Of a DNA stretch of 21,171 bases, positions 9,793-18,632 are shown piece after piece (the first letter of the stretch is position 1; each line of letters opens with the position of its first letter). The stretch covers positions 75,139-96,309 of the forward strand of contig NAOQ01000266.1 of assembly GCA_002751075.1 (NCBI GenBank), written 5' to 3'. Under the pieces are notes generated by a model. That model made no database searches and was not told where the DNA came from. It was given only the letters and a program-made list of their open reading frames with translations. This DNA is from Ichthyophonus hoferi (taxonomy: Eukaryota > Opisthokonta > Ichthyosporea > Ichthyophonida > Ichthyophonidae). A program made the translations under genes and the position numbers.

Positions 9793-11693
9793 GCTTCACT
9801 ACCTATTAACCAATCTAAATTATTTCTGATTATTCCTTCCAATCATATATGATAGTTAATTTTGTATCAGACGTATGTAAGCACTGTAATTTGTTGTTGT
9901 GGGTGATAATTTGTGTTTAATTGGTTTTCTGCTCGTGGACCAATTAATAGCGAGTATGGGTGAGCCTCACAGGATCTTATAGGATAGTATAAGATAGTAT
10001 ATATATAACACTCAATATGTCAGACTGTGTATTTATAGGTGTATTCACTCATATATACATTATATACATATTGGATTCTATTATATAATCTTTGCGTCTT
10101 AATTAAATTAATTAATAGCAAATGTAATTAACTAATAAACACCATTGTGAAACCAGTTAGGTGTCTAAGGCAGGTTTAAAATCATTTTAACACCTTTTTA
10201 AAAACAGCAGATAAGTTAGGACACGCTATTATTATTTAGTAGGGATACAAGCCTTCATCCTATAATAATTAAAAATAACAGTTATAAAATTAGAGCTTTG
10301 CTTTGATTGGAATATAATTGGGGTTAAGTATCACAATCTTTTTATTCATTGGGTCAAATCCCAATTAAAGACGTTGTTTAGTGGTAAAAACTGCCATTAT
10401 ACACTTGTTCAACCATTGGGTTGAGTTATTAGTAATTAGTATAGGATAGGATATATATAGTACAGGATCTAGGATATAGTATAGGATATAGTATAAGGTA
10501 TAGGATATAGCATAAAATATAGTCTAGGATATAGTACAGGATATAGGATATAGTATAAGATATAGTATAGGGTATAGGATATAACATAAGATATAGTATA
10601 GGGTATATATAGGATATAACATAAGATATAGTATAGGGTATAGGGTATAGCATATAATATAAAGCATCGTCTAAGATATGGGGTATATTGATTCACTAAT
10701 AATTAGTGATTTATGAACGATTAATTTGAGCAATATTTAACTAATTGGTCATTTATGACGTCATAATACATGCAAACAGGATGGTTATTGGCTCCTTATC
10801 ATTTAATAGTTTTTTTACTCAACCCCTCCTGATTCTAATGCATAATATTCATTAAAATTATCTTGCAGGCCTAGCTGGTTTAATCTTAATTAATCGTTTT
10901 AGATTGGCCACCCTTTTAGTACCAATCTGAGATACTCTCTGATTGGCAGGTTTATATTATGCTATCTATTCTGTCAGACTACATATACAATAGTAATTGC
11001 CCATAGTATTAAATGATTATAGCTATATAAGGAAATACTTAATTAATTAAATATTCTTTTTTCTAGCATTATATTTACACTATGTTCTATAGTAGCCATA
11101 GTAACCGTCTACCAACCACAGGCAGCTCATCTCTATTGGGGTATATGGGCATTGGTGCAGGCCAGATACAGTGATATTGATTTTGACTATCTGACCTATG
11201 CTTCGATTAGATTTGATGTATGTTTTATGTATATATATGTATGTATAGATATAGGTATATGTATTTGCATAGGTATATGTTTATGTTTATGTATATGCTT
11301 ATGCTTATGTGTATGTTTATGTTCATGTTTATGTATATGTATATGTATATGTAGATGTGTAGGAATCTATATATGTATATGTATAGGTATAAGTATAGGT
11401 ATATGCATATGTATATGTATGTATAGGTATGGGTATAGGTATAGGTATAGGTATAGGTATAGGTATATGTATATGCATATGATATAATTGGGCTTAATGG
11501 ATATTATATTTGGATCTTATCATATCATACTATATCATACATACTATCATAAATTCATTGCTAAATACATGCATACCATCATACATACATACATGCATAC
11601 ACATACTACTGCCATACTATCCTATATACTAATTATTCCTACCAATACCCCTAGGAATACTTCAAAAATAAAGATCAAATGTTGTCTCTTTAA
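5117..11693 (+). CDS. ETNK: Ethanolamine kinase (complete, 12 exons)
   Basis: Exons 5117-5235, 5540-5622, 6000-6097, 6522-6627, 7053-7175, 7775-7851, 8379-8478, 8695-8778, 9140-9232, 9567-9622, 11122-11217 and 11655-11693 join without a break to 357 aa. Known role: ATP-dependent phosphorylation of ethanolamine, first step of the CDP-ethanolamine (Kennedy) branch making phosphatidylethanolamine in the cytosol. Seen: VLVRVYGRNSEHLIDRD (nucleotide-binding lobe), FNNGFCYGFFEGVPL, Brenner's motif HNDLLCEN (residues 221-228, catalytic Asp 223), the choline/ethanolamine kinase motif IDYEYANYGPRGFDIGNH (from 241, metal-binding Asp 242), then WLRHYL, AHLYWGIWALVQA and EYFK. It aligns from PKVDITVE to the end with animal ETNK1/2, closer than to choline kinase. 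The 3' site of exon 10 is chosen by phase (AG at 9565-9566); an earlier AG at 9549-9550 would break the frame. Its introns hold most of the tandem repeats of the window. Confidence 0.95.
5481..5528. repeat. (CTAC)n tetranucleotide microsatellite
   Basis: About 12 units of CTAC with CTGC variants in intron 1 of the ethanolamine kinase gene. It lies directly against the 3' splice site of exon 2 and thus serves as its pyrimidine-rich tract. Confidence 0.9.
5681..5966. repeat. Degenerate TATAC/TATCA pentamer repeat tract
   Basis: Nearly 290 bases of intron 2 made of 5-base steps such as CATAC, TATAC and TATCA with frequent substitutions. The tract ends about 35 bases before exon 3. Confidence 0.85.
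6722..6980. repeat. Degenerate ATATT/TATCA pentamer repeat tract
   Basis: Fills much of intron 4. Its open frames translate only to Tyr/Ile/Leu runs and are not genes. Confidence 0.85.
7651..7710. repeat. TATAC pentamer repeat
   Basis: A short imperfect run (CATAC, TATAC, TATTC units) in intron 5 of the ethanolamine kinase gene, upstream of exon 6. Confidence 0.75.
8031..8141. repeat. TATTG/TATTA pentamer repeat with a pure (TATTG)n core
   Basis: In intron 6. The most regular part, near 8082-8114, is an uninterrupted TATTG array, likely the youngest and most length-variable part. Confidence 0.85.
8490..8650. repeat. 15-base minisatellite GATGTTGCTATATTA
   Basis: Intron 7 consists almost wholly of diverged copies of a 15-base unit, best seen at 8603-8640 where adjacent copies are nearly identical. 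Shorter 5-base substructure (TATTA) suggests it grew from a pentamer repeat. Confidence 0.8.
8811..9035. repeat. Diverged tandem duplication in intron 8 of the ethanolamine kinase gene
   Basis: A segment starting TAGACCAATA at 8811 recurs as TAGGCCAATA at 8946. A shared later block, TGGTTGG(T/C)TATATG, lies at 8865 and 8999. The offset is about 135 bases; each copy is about 80-90 bases with many substitutions. Both copies carry a CCAAT box. Confidence 0.65.
9381..9512. repeat. Degenerate TAGTA/TATGG pentamer tract
   Basis: Purine-rich counterpart (GTATAG, TATGG units) of the TATAC tracts, in intron 9 of the ethanolamine kinase gene. Confidence 0.75.
9661..9792. repeat. (ATT)n trinucleotide microsatellite, interrupted
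   Basis: Two long ATT arrays joined by a short GAAGATT-containing interruption near 9721-9750, just after exon 10. Poly-Leu and poly-Ile frames on the two strands are artefacts of it. Confidence 0.95.
10437..10661. repeat. GTATAGGATA repeat tract
   Basis: Imperfect 5/10/15-base units (AGTATAGGAT, ATAACATAAG) in intron 10. It includes a higher-order duplication of about 40 bases near 10580-10640. Confidence 0.8.
10740..10950. promoter_or_regulatory. Candidate intronic enhancer: CRE plus CCAAT cluster
   Basis: In the long intron 10 of the ethanolamine kinase gene a full CRE palindrome TGACGTCA (10756-10763) lies next to ATTGG boxes (from about 10745, 10785, 10904, 10942) and a CCAAT (about 10921), plus ATGCAAAC (about 10770). 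This block is not tandem repeat. Function is inferred only. Confidence 0.3.
11092..11105. promoter_or_regulatory. RFX X-box-like motif
   Basis: GTAGCCATAGTAAC fits GTNRCC(N2)RGYAAC exactly. It lies 16 bases before exon 11 of the ethanolamine kinase gene, inside the region used by the splice acceptor. A one-base variant occurs at 15094-15107. Confidence 0.4.
11218..11480. repeat. TATGTA/TAGGTA hexamer repeat
   Basis: Begins at the donor of exon 11. TATGTA/TTATG variants give way to an almost pure TATAGG array near 11406-11462. The Cys/Ile-rich open frame across it (11152-11487) is exon 11 plus repeat read-through. Confidence 0.85.
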
Positions 11694-11801
11694 CCGAGTT
11701 GAGAGTTAACTTGAGACTACACCAAGAGAATATGTATATATTTGTAGTAACTGTAATATATTCATGATGTAACTATCATTATCTTATCCTATCCTGACCC
11801 C

Positions 11802-11807
11802 AATAAA
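11802..11807 (+). terminator. Candidate polyadenylation signal of the ethanolamine kinase gene
   Basis: AATAAA 109 bases after the stop codon, followed at about 11850 by a T/GT-rich element (TATGTTTTGTGTTTATT). A good arrangement for a short 3' UTR. Confidence 0.6.
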
Positions 11808-12543
11808 GTTATCTAGCCAGGTTCTGAGACATGGGCTTTATTGCTCATATGTTTTGTGTTTATTAGTATGACGTTGACCTATATGTTAGATCATTAGTAT
11901 ATTATACTGCATTGCATTATATTATATTATATTATATTATATTATATTTCATTATTTCTTCTTATCTCACCCAGTCTTATCTTGTCTTCATATTCCATAG
12001 ACATCAAACTCCAACAATAAAGATATTCAAGGTACACATACTATCCATTTATTTTCCATTGTTTTAATATCAGCTAGTATTGTTACACTCACATACACAA
12101 ACTAATACTCCAATGGAGTTCCGAGATTAAACCATATGTAGATATTTAACAATATTTTCAAATATGTAAGGAGATGGGATTAAAAACATTACAGGAAATA
12201 CGAATCCTAAACCCTAACCATACTATGCTATAATATACTATACCATATTATACTACACTATACTGCACTATAATTCATCTCTCCTTATATAGTATGCAAA
12301 GGAGTTATACTGTATAAATCTAGTTCTGCAAAAAAAAAACATGTAGATATATTAATATTTTTCCAAGATATATATATATATATATAAAGTATAATAATAA
12401 TACAGCATATGAAATTCTTATATCCTATTGTTTAGGTTTGTTTCATATTTATCTATCTATCTATACTATATACCATAATATTTTAGTATAAAAATCTTAT
12501 TGAACATGGCATAGGTCAATAATTTAAAGCCTAATCAAATGCA
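11808..12543. other. Convergent spacer between the ethanolamine kinase and NASP genes
   Basis: No gene seen. It contains an (ATATT)n run at 11913-11947, TATAC repeats near 12235-12270, a 9-base A run (about 12331), a TA dinucleotide run (12368-12386) and a short ATCT run (about 12449-12463). Confidence 0.7.
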
Positions 12544-12549
12544 TTTATT
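12544..12549 (-). terminator. Candidate polyadenylation signal of NASP overlapping its stop codon
   Basis: Read on the minus strand, the stop TAA (12550-12548) runs into AATAAA (12549-12544). Use of this signal would give a 3' UTR of only about 15-25 bases. A downstream signal cannot be excluded. Confidence 0.35.
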
Positions 12550-15500
12550 AAAGTTTTACTTTTTTAGTATTATTAGTCTTTTCCACCTCTTGATCAGCCA
12601 ACCGTTTCTCTTGATCAGTAACAATTCTATTTTCTATTGGCGCACCAGTGTTGCTCTTGACTGATACAGAACCAATGGGCGTGTCTGTTTTCTTAATTAG
12701 GCCACTTAAATCATTAACTGAGCTGCTATTGGGTTTAGTGGGTGCATTATTACCTAATACACGACTAGACATAAGAGCACTTAGATCGATAGGCACACCA
12801 CTGGTGCCTTCTCCTCCAGTAGAACCAAAGGGATTAGATGCACCGTTGGTTTTATCTTCGGCAGCAGCTGGAATTTTTTGTGTAATAGCAGGATAGAGAT
12901 AGAGTGATCGGAGGGGGGTGTGAACGGGTTAATTAAGATATGGTGCATATATATATATATATACATACATATCTATATATATAGTACACTACAATCTGGC
13001 ATGATACCTACCTAATGAAAATGCCTCCGCCATAGCTGCCTTTATTTTCTTTTTATCCTCTGCCAGTTGTCTGGCCGTCTCTGCCTCCAGATCATTCAAT
13101 TCCTGGATCTTTATTGGTGTAGAAAGGTAGGTGGGAGTTGGACAGATAAAGATTTAAATTATAACATTACATTGTAATATATTATAGTATAATATATATC
13201 TGCCAAAGCAAACAATCAAACGGAAAGCTAAATGCACAGTTCCTACTAATAGACCAATAATGAAGAGACATTAGAATATTAAAAGCTAAATAGGCCATTT
13301 CAACAAACCAGTACCAACCTTCTCTTCCAAATCAGGTAATAATAACCTCAACTCATACAAAATCCCACCAATCACATTGTCTGCTTCTTCTTCTTCTGGT
13401 CTATTGACCAATGAGCGTGTCAATACAAAACAAGGAAAATGAAATTATTGGCTAGTATGGTAGTGTAAATAAGGTGTAAACCCCATGTTTTGTCATGCAA
13501 TTTTGTGAAATTTATATATATACTTATATACTTATGTGGGACATATCTATTTAAATATAGGTCTATTGACCAATGAGCTTGTTAGGTTAAAAATGCCATA
13601 ACTGTTCTATTCGATGGTTTAGGTTATAGTGGTCTATATAAGGTTAAAATCTTATGTTACATTATATATTTTTGTGAATATATATATATGCGTATAATAA
13701 TATAGTTAGATATAGGTATATACATTTGGTCAAATACAGCGCAGTTGAGTTAGACAAGGATAGTGAAGCATCATACTTATATATCTATATATATATATGT
13801 CTGTATCTGTATCTGTATCTGTATACTATGTACTATATACTATAGACTACACACTATGTACCATATACTATATATTATATACTATATACTACTAAATACT
13901 ATATATCATGTACTATATTACTAAATACAATATACTATGTACCATATTACTATATATTATATACTATATACTATATACTATATTTAAATGTACATTATAA
14001 AGGGGGGTCAGTGGGGTGGGGTCTATACTTTACAGGTGTCTTTCCCTTTCCTACTACAGGGGTTAGGTTAGCTTCTAGATTTTCAATCTGTGCTTTGACA
14101 GTACTAACAGCCAGGTTGTAAGCATTCTTTGCATCTGAATGAATGAATTAATTAATAATCAACAGCATTGATAGCCAAGTTGTATGCATTCTAGACATCT
14201 GAGTGGATAAATTAAACAACTACTAATAATGAATAATTAAGAACTAATGAGCTAATAGCCAATTAGCAAGTGGTCGCATATGATATCCAATTAATTAATT
14301 AGTTAGTAGATACCTATTTAACCAGTAGCTAAATAACTTATCGAGCAAGCAATAGCATATGCAAACACATATTTTTACATGTAATGCCCTATATATATAT
14401 ACATATATATTTAATTATATTTGGTAGTATATTATCAGAAAGTTTAAAAGGATTTAAATTTTAAAAATTTATTTAGGTGTTGTATAGTAGTTTTATTATA
14501 TACCAACCGTGAGATAGAGAGAAAAATAATAGGTAAGAGAAATAAAACAAAAGATTAATCAATTAAAATTTAATACAAATTAAAAGAGGGATGTGATTGG
14601 AAATAACTTATCGAGCGAGTAAAAGAATGAGTGTATAAAGTGAACGATGAAATCTCTTTTTTTTTTTCAACATAATCCAAAATATGAATACGATTAGATA
14701 TATATGTACCTGGGTAGTTCTTGGCACTGAAGTAAGCCAGGCCTAAAAGATAATATCTGTGGGGAAATCATCATCAATGTTTAACAAGATAAAAAAACTG
14801 TATAGGGTATTGTAAGGTATTCTAAGGCATTGCAGGGTATAGTATGGTGTAGTAGCATGTATATATTTTGGTTTTAGCATCAGGTTGAATTGCTGAACTA
14901 TTTACAAAAGAAAAAAGAAAGCCTAATTAGGTAGGTAAGTGTTACTGAAAAGAAAGTACAGATGGAGATGTTTCAAAGATATTTGATTATAAATACTAAT
15001 AGTAGTAGTAATTTTAATTGTAATTGTAATAATAATAATAATAATAATAATAGCAACAACAATACTACTTCCCTCTTACTAATAACAACCATAGTAACCA
15101 TAGTAACCATATTTCTTACAATTCAGCCAATTCTCTTGGATCTACGTCTCCAGTCTTAGTCAAGAACTCCACAGCCTGTTTAAGATCATTGGCTCCCTCC
15201 TCAAACTTGTCTGTACCAATGGAACCACTAGATTAAAATTATATATAGTAACACTATCTGCAGGCCAATCAGCGTGGTGTATATTTAGAGTAGTATAAAA
15301 AACTGGTGTAAATTACGAGATAAATACTCTAAATACAAAAGCATGCTTAACATGCTAAACAATAGTAATAAGATAATTATAAAGTGATTTGAATAGTTAA
15401 AAAGACTGGCAAAAGTGGATACAGATATAATATAAAAAATTAAAATAGTTACTATGATTCTTTCACTCAAATTTTTTTGTGTATAGATACTAATGATAAT

Positions 15501-16842
15501 TAATAGATAATTAATAATTACTCCATATTATGTATAGGTATAGGTATATGTATATGTATAGACTAAGTAATATATAAGCCGCCCAATTATATAGATAGTA
15601 TACATAAATTAGTTTTAATGGATCGTTATGATTAGTACAAGACAATATTAAAATTAGACTATGATTTTATCAATAGAATCAGTCTACGCCACGTATAATA
15701 TTTTTATTGGTTGAATAAACTATTTTAAAATATAAATTGATTCTATTGCAATCAGGTGGTCTGTATATTCTTAGTGTCTTTAATATAGTATAATGTACTC
15801 TATCATATAATGTCATGCCATACCATATCATATCATATTACATCATGTCATACACTATTATACACTAGACTATTATATACTACTATTATACTCTACTATA
15901 CAATATAGCATTATACACTACTATTATACCCTATTATACACCATTATACACCAGACTATCATATCCTATTATACACTATCCCACCCTACTATATCCTATT
16001 TACCTAATATCACAGCCAATTCTCCCAGCATCCTATGTACTTGTACAAGACAATGCAGGTCTTGTTCACGGGCAGAGATGACACGTGCACACTCTAGCAC
16101 CTAATATAGGAGGGGTGCACAGTTTGTACAAAACCACAGTTAGGCTGATGGGGTGGGCTAGAACTAATATATATAGTAATACAGGGTTAAATTAAATTAT
16201 AATATAATATAATAAAATAAAATATCTGCATGTATGTCATAATAGCTATATAACATCATATAGGATATATATATATAAATATACATACATGCATACATAT
16301 ATACATACATATTATTATACAATGTACACCCGTATATATATATATATTATATAGATATAAATAAACAATCAACCATATTTACCTCAAAGGCCAATTGCAG
16401 TGTTCCTTCATGGCCTTCAGCCAATTCCTCTATAGCATACAGCATTAGTATTTCAAAGAGCCAATAAAAATAAATTAATAAAACATGCAATATTAGTACA
16501 GTCATATATAATGAAAATGTATCAATAAAACATAGTGTTGGTTTGTTGATGGATTGCTACAATCTGTGGTTCGTCGCTAATTAATAATCCTTTTCCCTAC
16601 AAATAAGCGCAAAATACAACCTCCTCACAACAGAATAAAGGCAAAATCATCGTCCACTCCAACAAACCATTTAAAATGTTGTAACATTACATTAACCATC
16701 TAAAGAAATATACCAATTAAAATCCTTGATATCACGCCCTCCTATCACCACTCTCTGTGTTAGATCAGAGGCATATTCTTGGCAGTTGCTAGGCGACTAC
16801 ATATGGTTTGGTTTAACATATACTACAACATCATATCCTATT

Positions 16843-16874
<32 letters not shown>

Positions 16875-18064
16875 AATCTTATCTTCTCATTAAGATATCC
16901 TATCCAGTAAAAAAAATCCTCCAAAATTTAATATCCAATAGGGATAGATTACCTCTACTTTAAATGGTTTTCAATTTTTTGTTTCACTGATTTCGATGGA
17001 ACAATTTAAACTTTCAAAACGTCAAGTGATGCAGTATTATGTAAGGTATAGTAAAAAAATTACTAACCTCTACAATGATCACACCAATTGATATTAATGG
17101 CAGGTTAATCCCTGGAATTAGTCCTAGCCATTGGTTAATCAAAATCAACAGCTTATTTCATATCTCAAAGGACCAATAGCATCATATATTGGTATGACGT
17201 ACTAATGACGTACTATCATTCTCACTGCTAAATATAAGTCAACAACCGCACTAAACCTCTAACTGACCCAGTGCCCACTTCACATATATATGCATATATA
17301 CACTTTCTACCCCTACCCAGTACCCACTCTATATACTTTACCCTCCTACCTTGGTCATCTACTAATGTCTGATCTACATCTCCCTCTCCCTCGTCCTCTT
17401 CCTCGTCCTCCTCCTCGTCCTCTTCATCTTCAGCTCCTTCATCTCCTGTTGACAACCAACATTTTACTTCGTAATATATTAAGTTATATTATATCACATT
17501 TCTTACTATATTAGGTTATATTATAGCAAATTTATTGTTATATTAGGTTATATCCGATTATATCATATTTCTTACTATACTATATCATACCCTACCATAT
17601 CCTAACACATATATAATACATATGAACCTAAAAATAGGCGCTCTAAAAGTGAACAGTAATAGGACATAGATGTGACACTATTTTAAAATTAAAGGGTTAA
17701 AAAAACATAATTTCTACCTTTAGCTGCACCTTCAGAAAACAGGTTCAGTTCTTCCCTTCCCTGTAGCACCAACGCCCTGCCATACTCATAGTAGATAGAG
17801 GAACATTCACTACCTAGTTCACCATACTTTGATACACTGTGAGGTATAGGTATAGCGTGAGGATGAGGGTGGTTAGATTGCATAATAGTATAAGGATATA
17901 TATATGACATTGCTATATGAAAAAAGGGGAATGTGATAGTATGTACAATAATACAATAGTATAAAAGGGTAAAATAGTGTTTTTAAGGTAGCGATATGTA
18001 TGTACGTTGATTGTGATATTTAGGATGATGATCAAGAAGAAAATGTTAAAAACAGTAAGAATAA

Positions 18065-18127
<63 letters not shown>

Positions 18128-18632
18128 GACACGACAGAAGTTAAGGAGAGGATAACATCATAAATGAGATGAGTATCTGAAAATGTGTGTGCAAGTGTCT
18201 GCTTCTAGGTGTAATTATAGATAGATAAGGGTATGCTTGCATGTATATAAGAAGTATACAACAAATTTTAATGTTGACCATCGATAGAGTTGGGCAGCAA
18301 TGTAAAATATATATAAAAGGAATAGAACATAAAGAAAACATAAGACCCAAATGGGAATGAGTATATGCGTATTCACAAATATATTTATGTATGCTTGTGT
18401 GTTTCTATATACATATTAAGCTGTGAGTGTGTGTGATTACATATATTTAGGGTATATATAGCATGTGTACGTATGTATGTAAACAAACATACTAGAAAGC
18501 CAACGCCTCCCCATAGCAGTCAGCCGCCTGTGCGTATTCCTTACAGATCCTATGTCTATTTCCCCATGCCACCTTCTGATCAGCCTCTTCAAGAGTATTA
18601 ATAACCCCTTCGTTCAAATTATCACCCTCCAT
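12548..18632 (-). CDS. NASP: NASP-type histone chaperone (complete, 11 exons)
   Basis: Minus-strand exons 18632-18493, 17836-17718, 17445-17350, 16429-16383, 16100-16004, 15210-15120, 14756-14710, 14134-14029, 13400-13319, 13108-13012 and 12867-12548 join in phase to 413 aa. Known role: nuclear chaperone (NASP/N1/Hif1 family, SHNi-TPR) that binds H3-H4 and linker histones and buffers their supply. Seen: TPR1 (about 20-86, YAQAADCYGEALAFYVSKYG...YYEYGRAL); an acidic stretch (about 88-118, alternating Asp/Glu) interrupting TPR2, as is typical; LQLAFEVLECARVI and VHRMLGELAVI (about 127-166), matching the LAWDMLDLAK region of human NASP; YYLLGLAYFSAKNYP; a coiled coil (about 276-303); and a Ser/Gly/Asn-rich tail ending NTKKVKL, a possible nuclear signal. 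The acidic block is short, like the somatic sNASP form. Exon 8 uses a donor whose phase fits exon 9; a second GT five bases earlier does not. Confidence 0.94.
13398..13690. repeat. Tandem duplication (162-base period) including the exon 9 splice acceptor of NASP
   Basis: GGTCTATTGACCAATGAGC occurs at 13398-13416 and again at 13560-13578. Downstream similarity continues (TAGTG, ATAAGGT, TATGTT, TTTTGTGAA blocks) to about 13523 and 13690. Copy 1 holds the real 3' splice site and first three bases of exon 9; copy 2 lies inside the same intron, upstream in transcription. Confidence 0.75.
13796..13988. repeat. (TGTATC)n then ACTATAT heptamer repeat tract
   Basis: Three to four TGTATC units pass into a longer tract of 7-base steps (TATACTA with variants) in intron 8 of NASP, ending 40 bases from exon 8. 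Confidence 0.8.
14107..14219. repeat. Tandem duplication (64-base period) of the start of NASP exon 8
   Basis: 14107-14155 (28 exon bases plus the acceptor and nearby intron) matches 14171-14219 at about 80%. The copy keeps a CAG acceptor and the reading frame but its third codon is a stop (D-V-stop-NAYNLAIN against DAKNAYNLAVS), so it is a dead partial exon inside intron 7. Confidence 0.8.
14331..14618. repeat. 16-base direct repeat bracketing about 254 bases in NASP intron 7
   Basis: AAATAACTTATCGAGC occurs at 14331-14346 and 14601-14616, and two of the next two bases after a one-base change also agree. The enclosed DNA is AT-rich with no A-tail, Pol III boxes, terminal inverted repeats or coding potential that I can see. 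Confidence 0.6.
15026..15054. repeat. (AAT)n microsatellite
   Basis: About eight pure AAT units in intron 6 of NASP; the Asn-rich open frame over it is an artefact. Confidence 0.9.
15094..15107. promoter_or_regulatory. RFX X-box-like motif
   Basis: GTAACCATAGTAAC fits GTNRCC(N2)RGYAAC exactly and differs by one base from the motif at 11092-11105. It lies 12 bases from the NASP exon 6 donor, inside intron 6. Confidence 0.4.
15781..16000. repeat. Degenerate TATAC/TATTATACAC repeat tract
   Basis: Imperfect 5- and 15-base units (CATATCATAT, ACTATTATACACTA) filling the 3' part of the NASP intron next to exon 5, close to its donor side. Confidence 0.75.
16710..16800. other. GC-richer island with X-box-like site in NASP intron 3
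   Basis: A block of about 90 bases far less AT-rich than the rest of the intron. It contains GTTGCTAGGCGAC (16785-16797), a degenerate RFX-type inverted repeat. It is open on both strands (minus strand includes EYASDLTQRVVIGGRDIKDFN), and a minus-strand acceptor (TATGTAG, ending 16798) and a donor-like GTATAT flank it. Its frame does not fit the phase of exon 3, so I do not call it an exon. Confidence 0.3.
16850..16873. repeat. (TA)n dinucleotide run
   Basis: About 12 TA units in NASP intron 3. Confidence 0.9.
17082..17215. promoter_or_regulatory. Candidate intronic regulatory cluster: CCAAT boxes and paired CRE half-sites
   Basis: Four CCAAT/ATTGG boxes (about 17082, 17131, 17172, 17188) with two copies of ATGACGTACTA-type CRE half-sites 13 bases apart (about 17194 and 17207) and GGTTAATC repeats, in intron 3 of NASP close to exon 3. 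Function is inferred only. Confidence 0.3.
17471..17600. repeat. Tandem ATTAGGTTATATTA / TTTCTTACTATA units
   Basis: Two to three diverged copies of a roughly 50-base unit in NASP intron 2, next to the exon 3 acceptor. Confidence 0.7.
18061..18127. repeat. Compound (ACT)n-(AAT)n trinucleotide microsatellite
   Basis: About nine ACT units followed by about ten AAT units in NASP intron 1. The minus-strand poly-Ser frame is an artefact. Confidence 0.95.

Noticed and set aside
9518-9842. Poly-Leu and poly-Ile open frames on both strands
   Set aside because: They are translations of the (ATT)n repeat; only 9567-9622 is a real exon.
10429-10696. Two minus-strand Tyr/Pro/Ile-rich frames with regular YPIPYTISY-like repeats
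   Set aside because: Regularity comes from the GTATAGGATA tandem repeat, not from a repeat protein.
11152-11487. 111-residue Cys/Ile-rich frame
   Set aside because: Its first part is exon 11 of ethanolamine kinase; the rest reads through the donor into a hexamer repeat.
12648-12896. 82-residue plus-strand frame
   Set aside because: Antisense shadow of the last NASP exon, which is confirmed by splice phase and position.
15211-15237. Upstream extension of NASP exon 6 to an acceptor near 15232
   Set aside because: Phase does not match exon 5; the acceptor at 15212-15211 restores Asp and aligns with the family.
17228-17514. Plus-strand Pro/Leu-rich frame opposite the acidic stretch
   Set aside because: It is the antisense shadow of the Glu/Asp codons of NASP exon 3.
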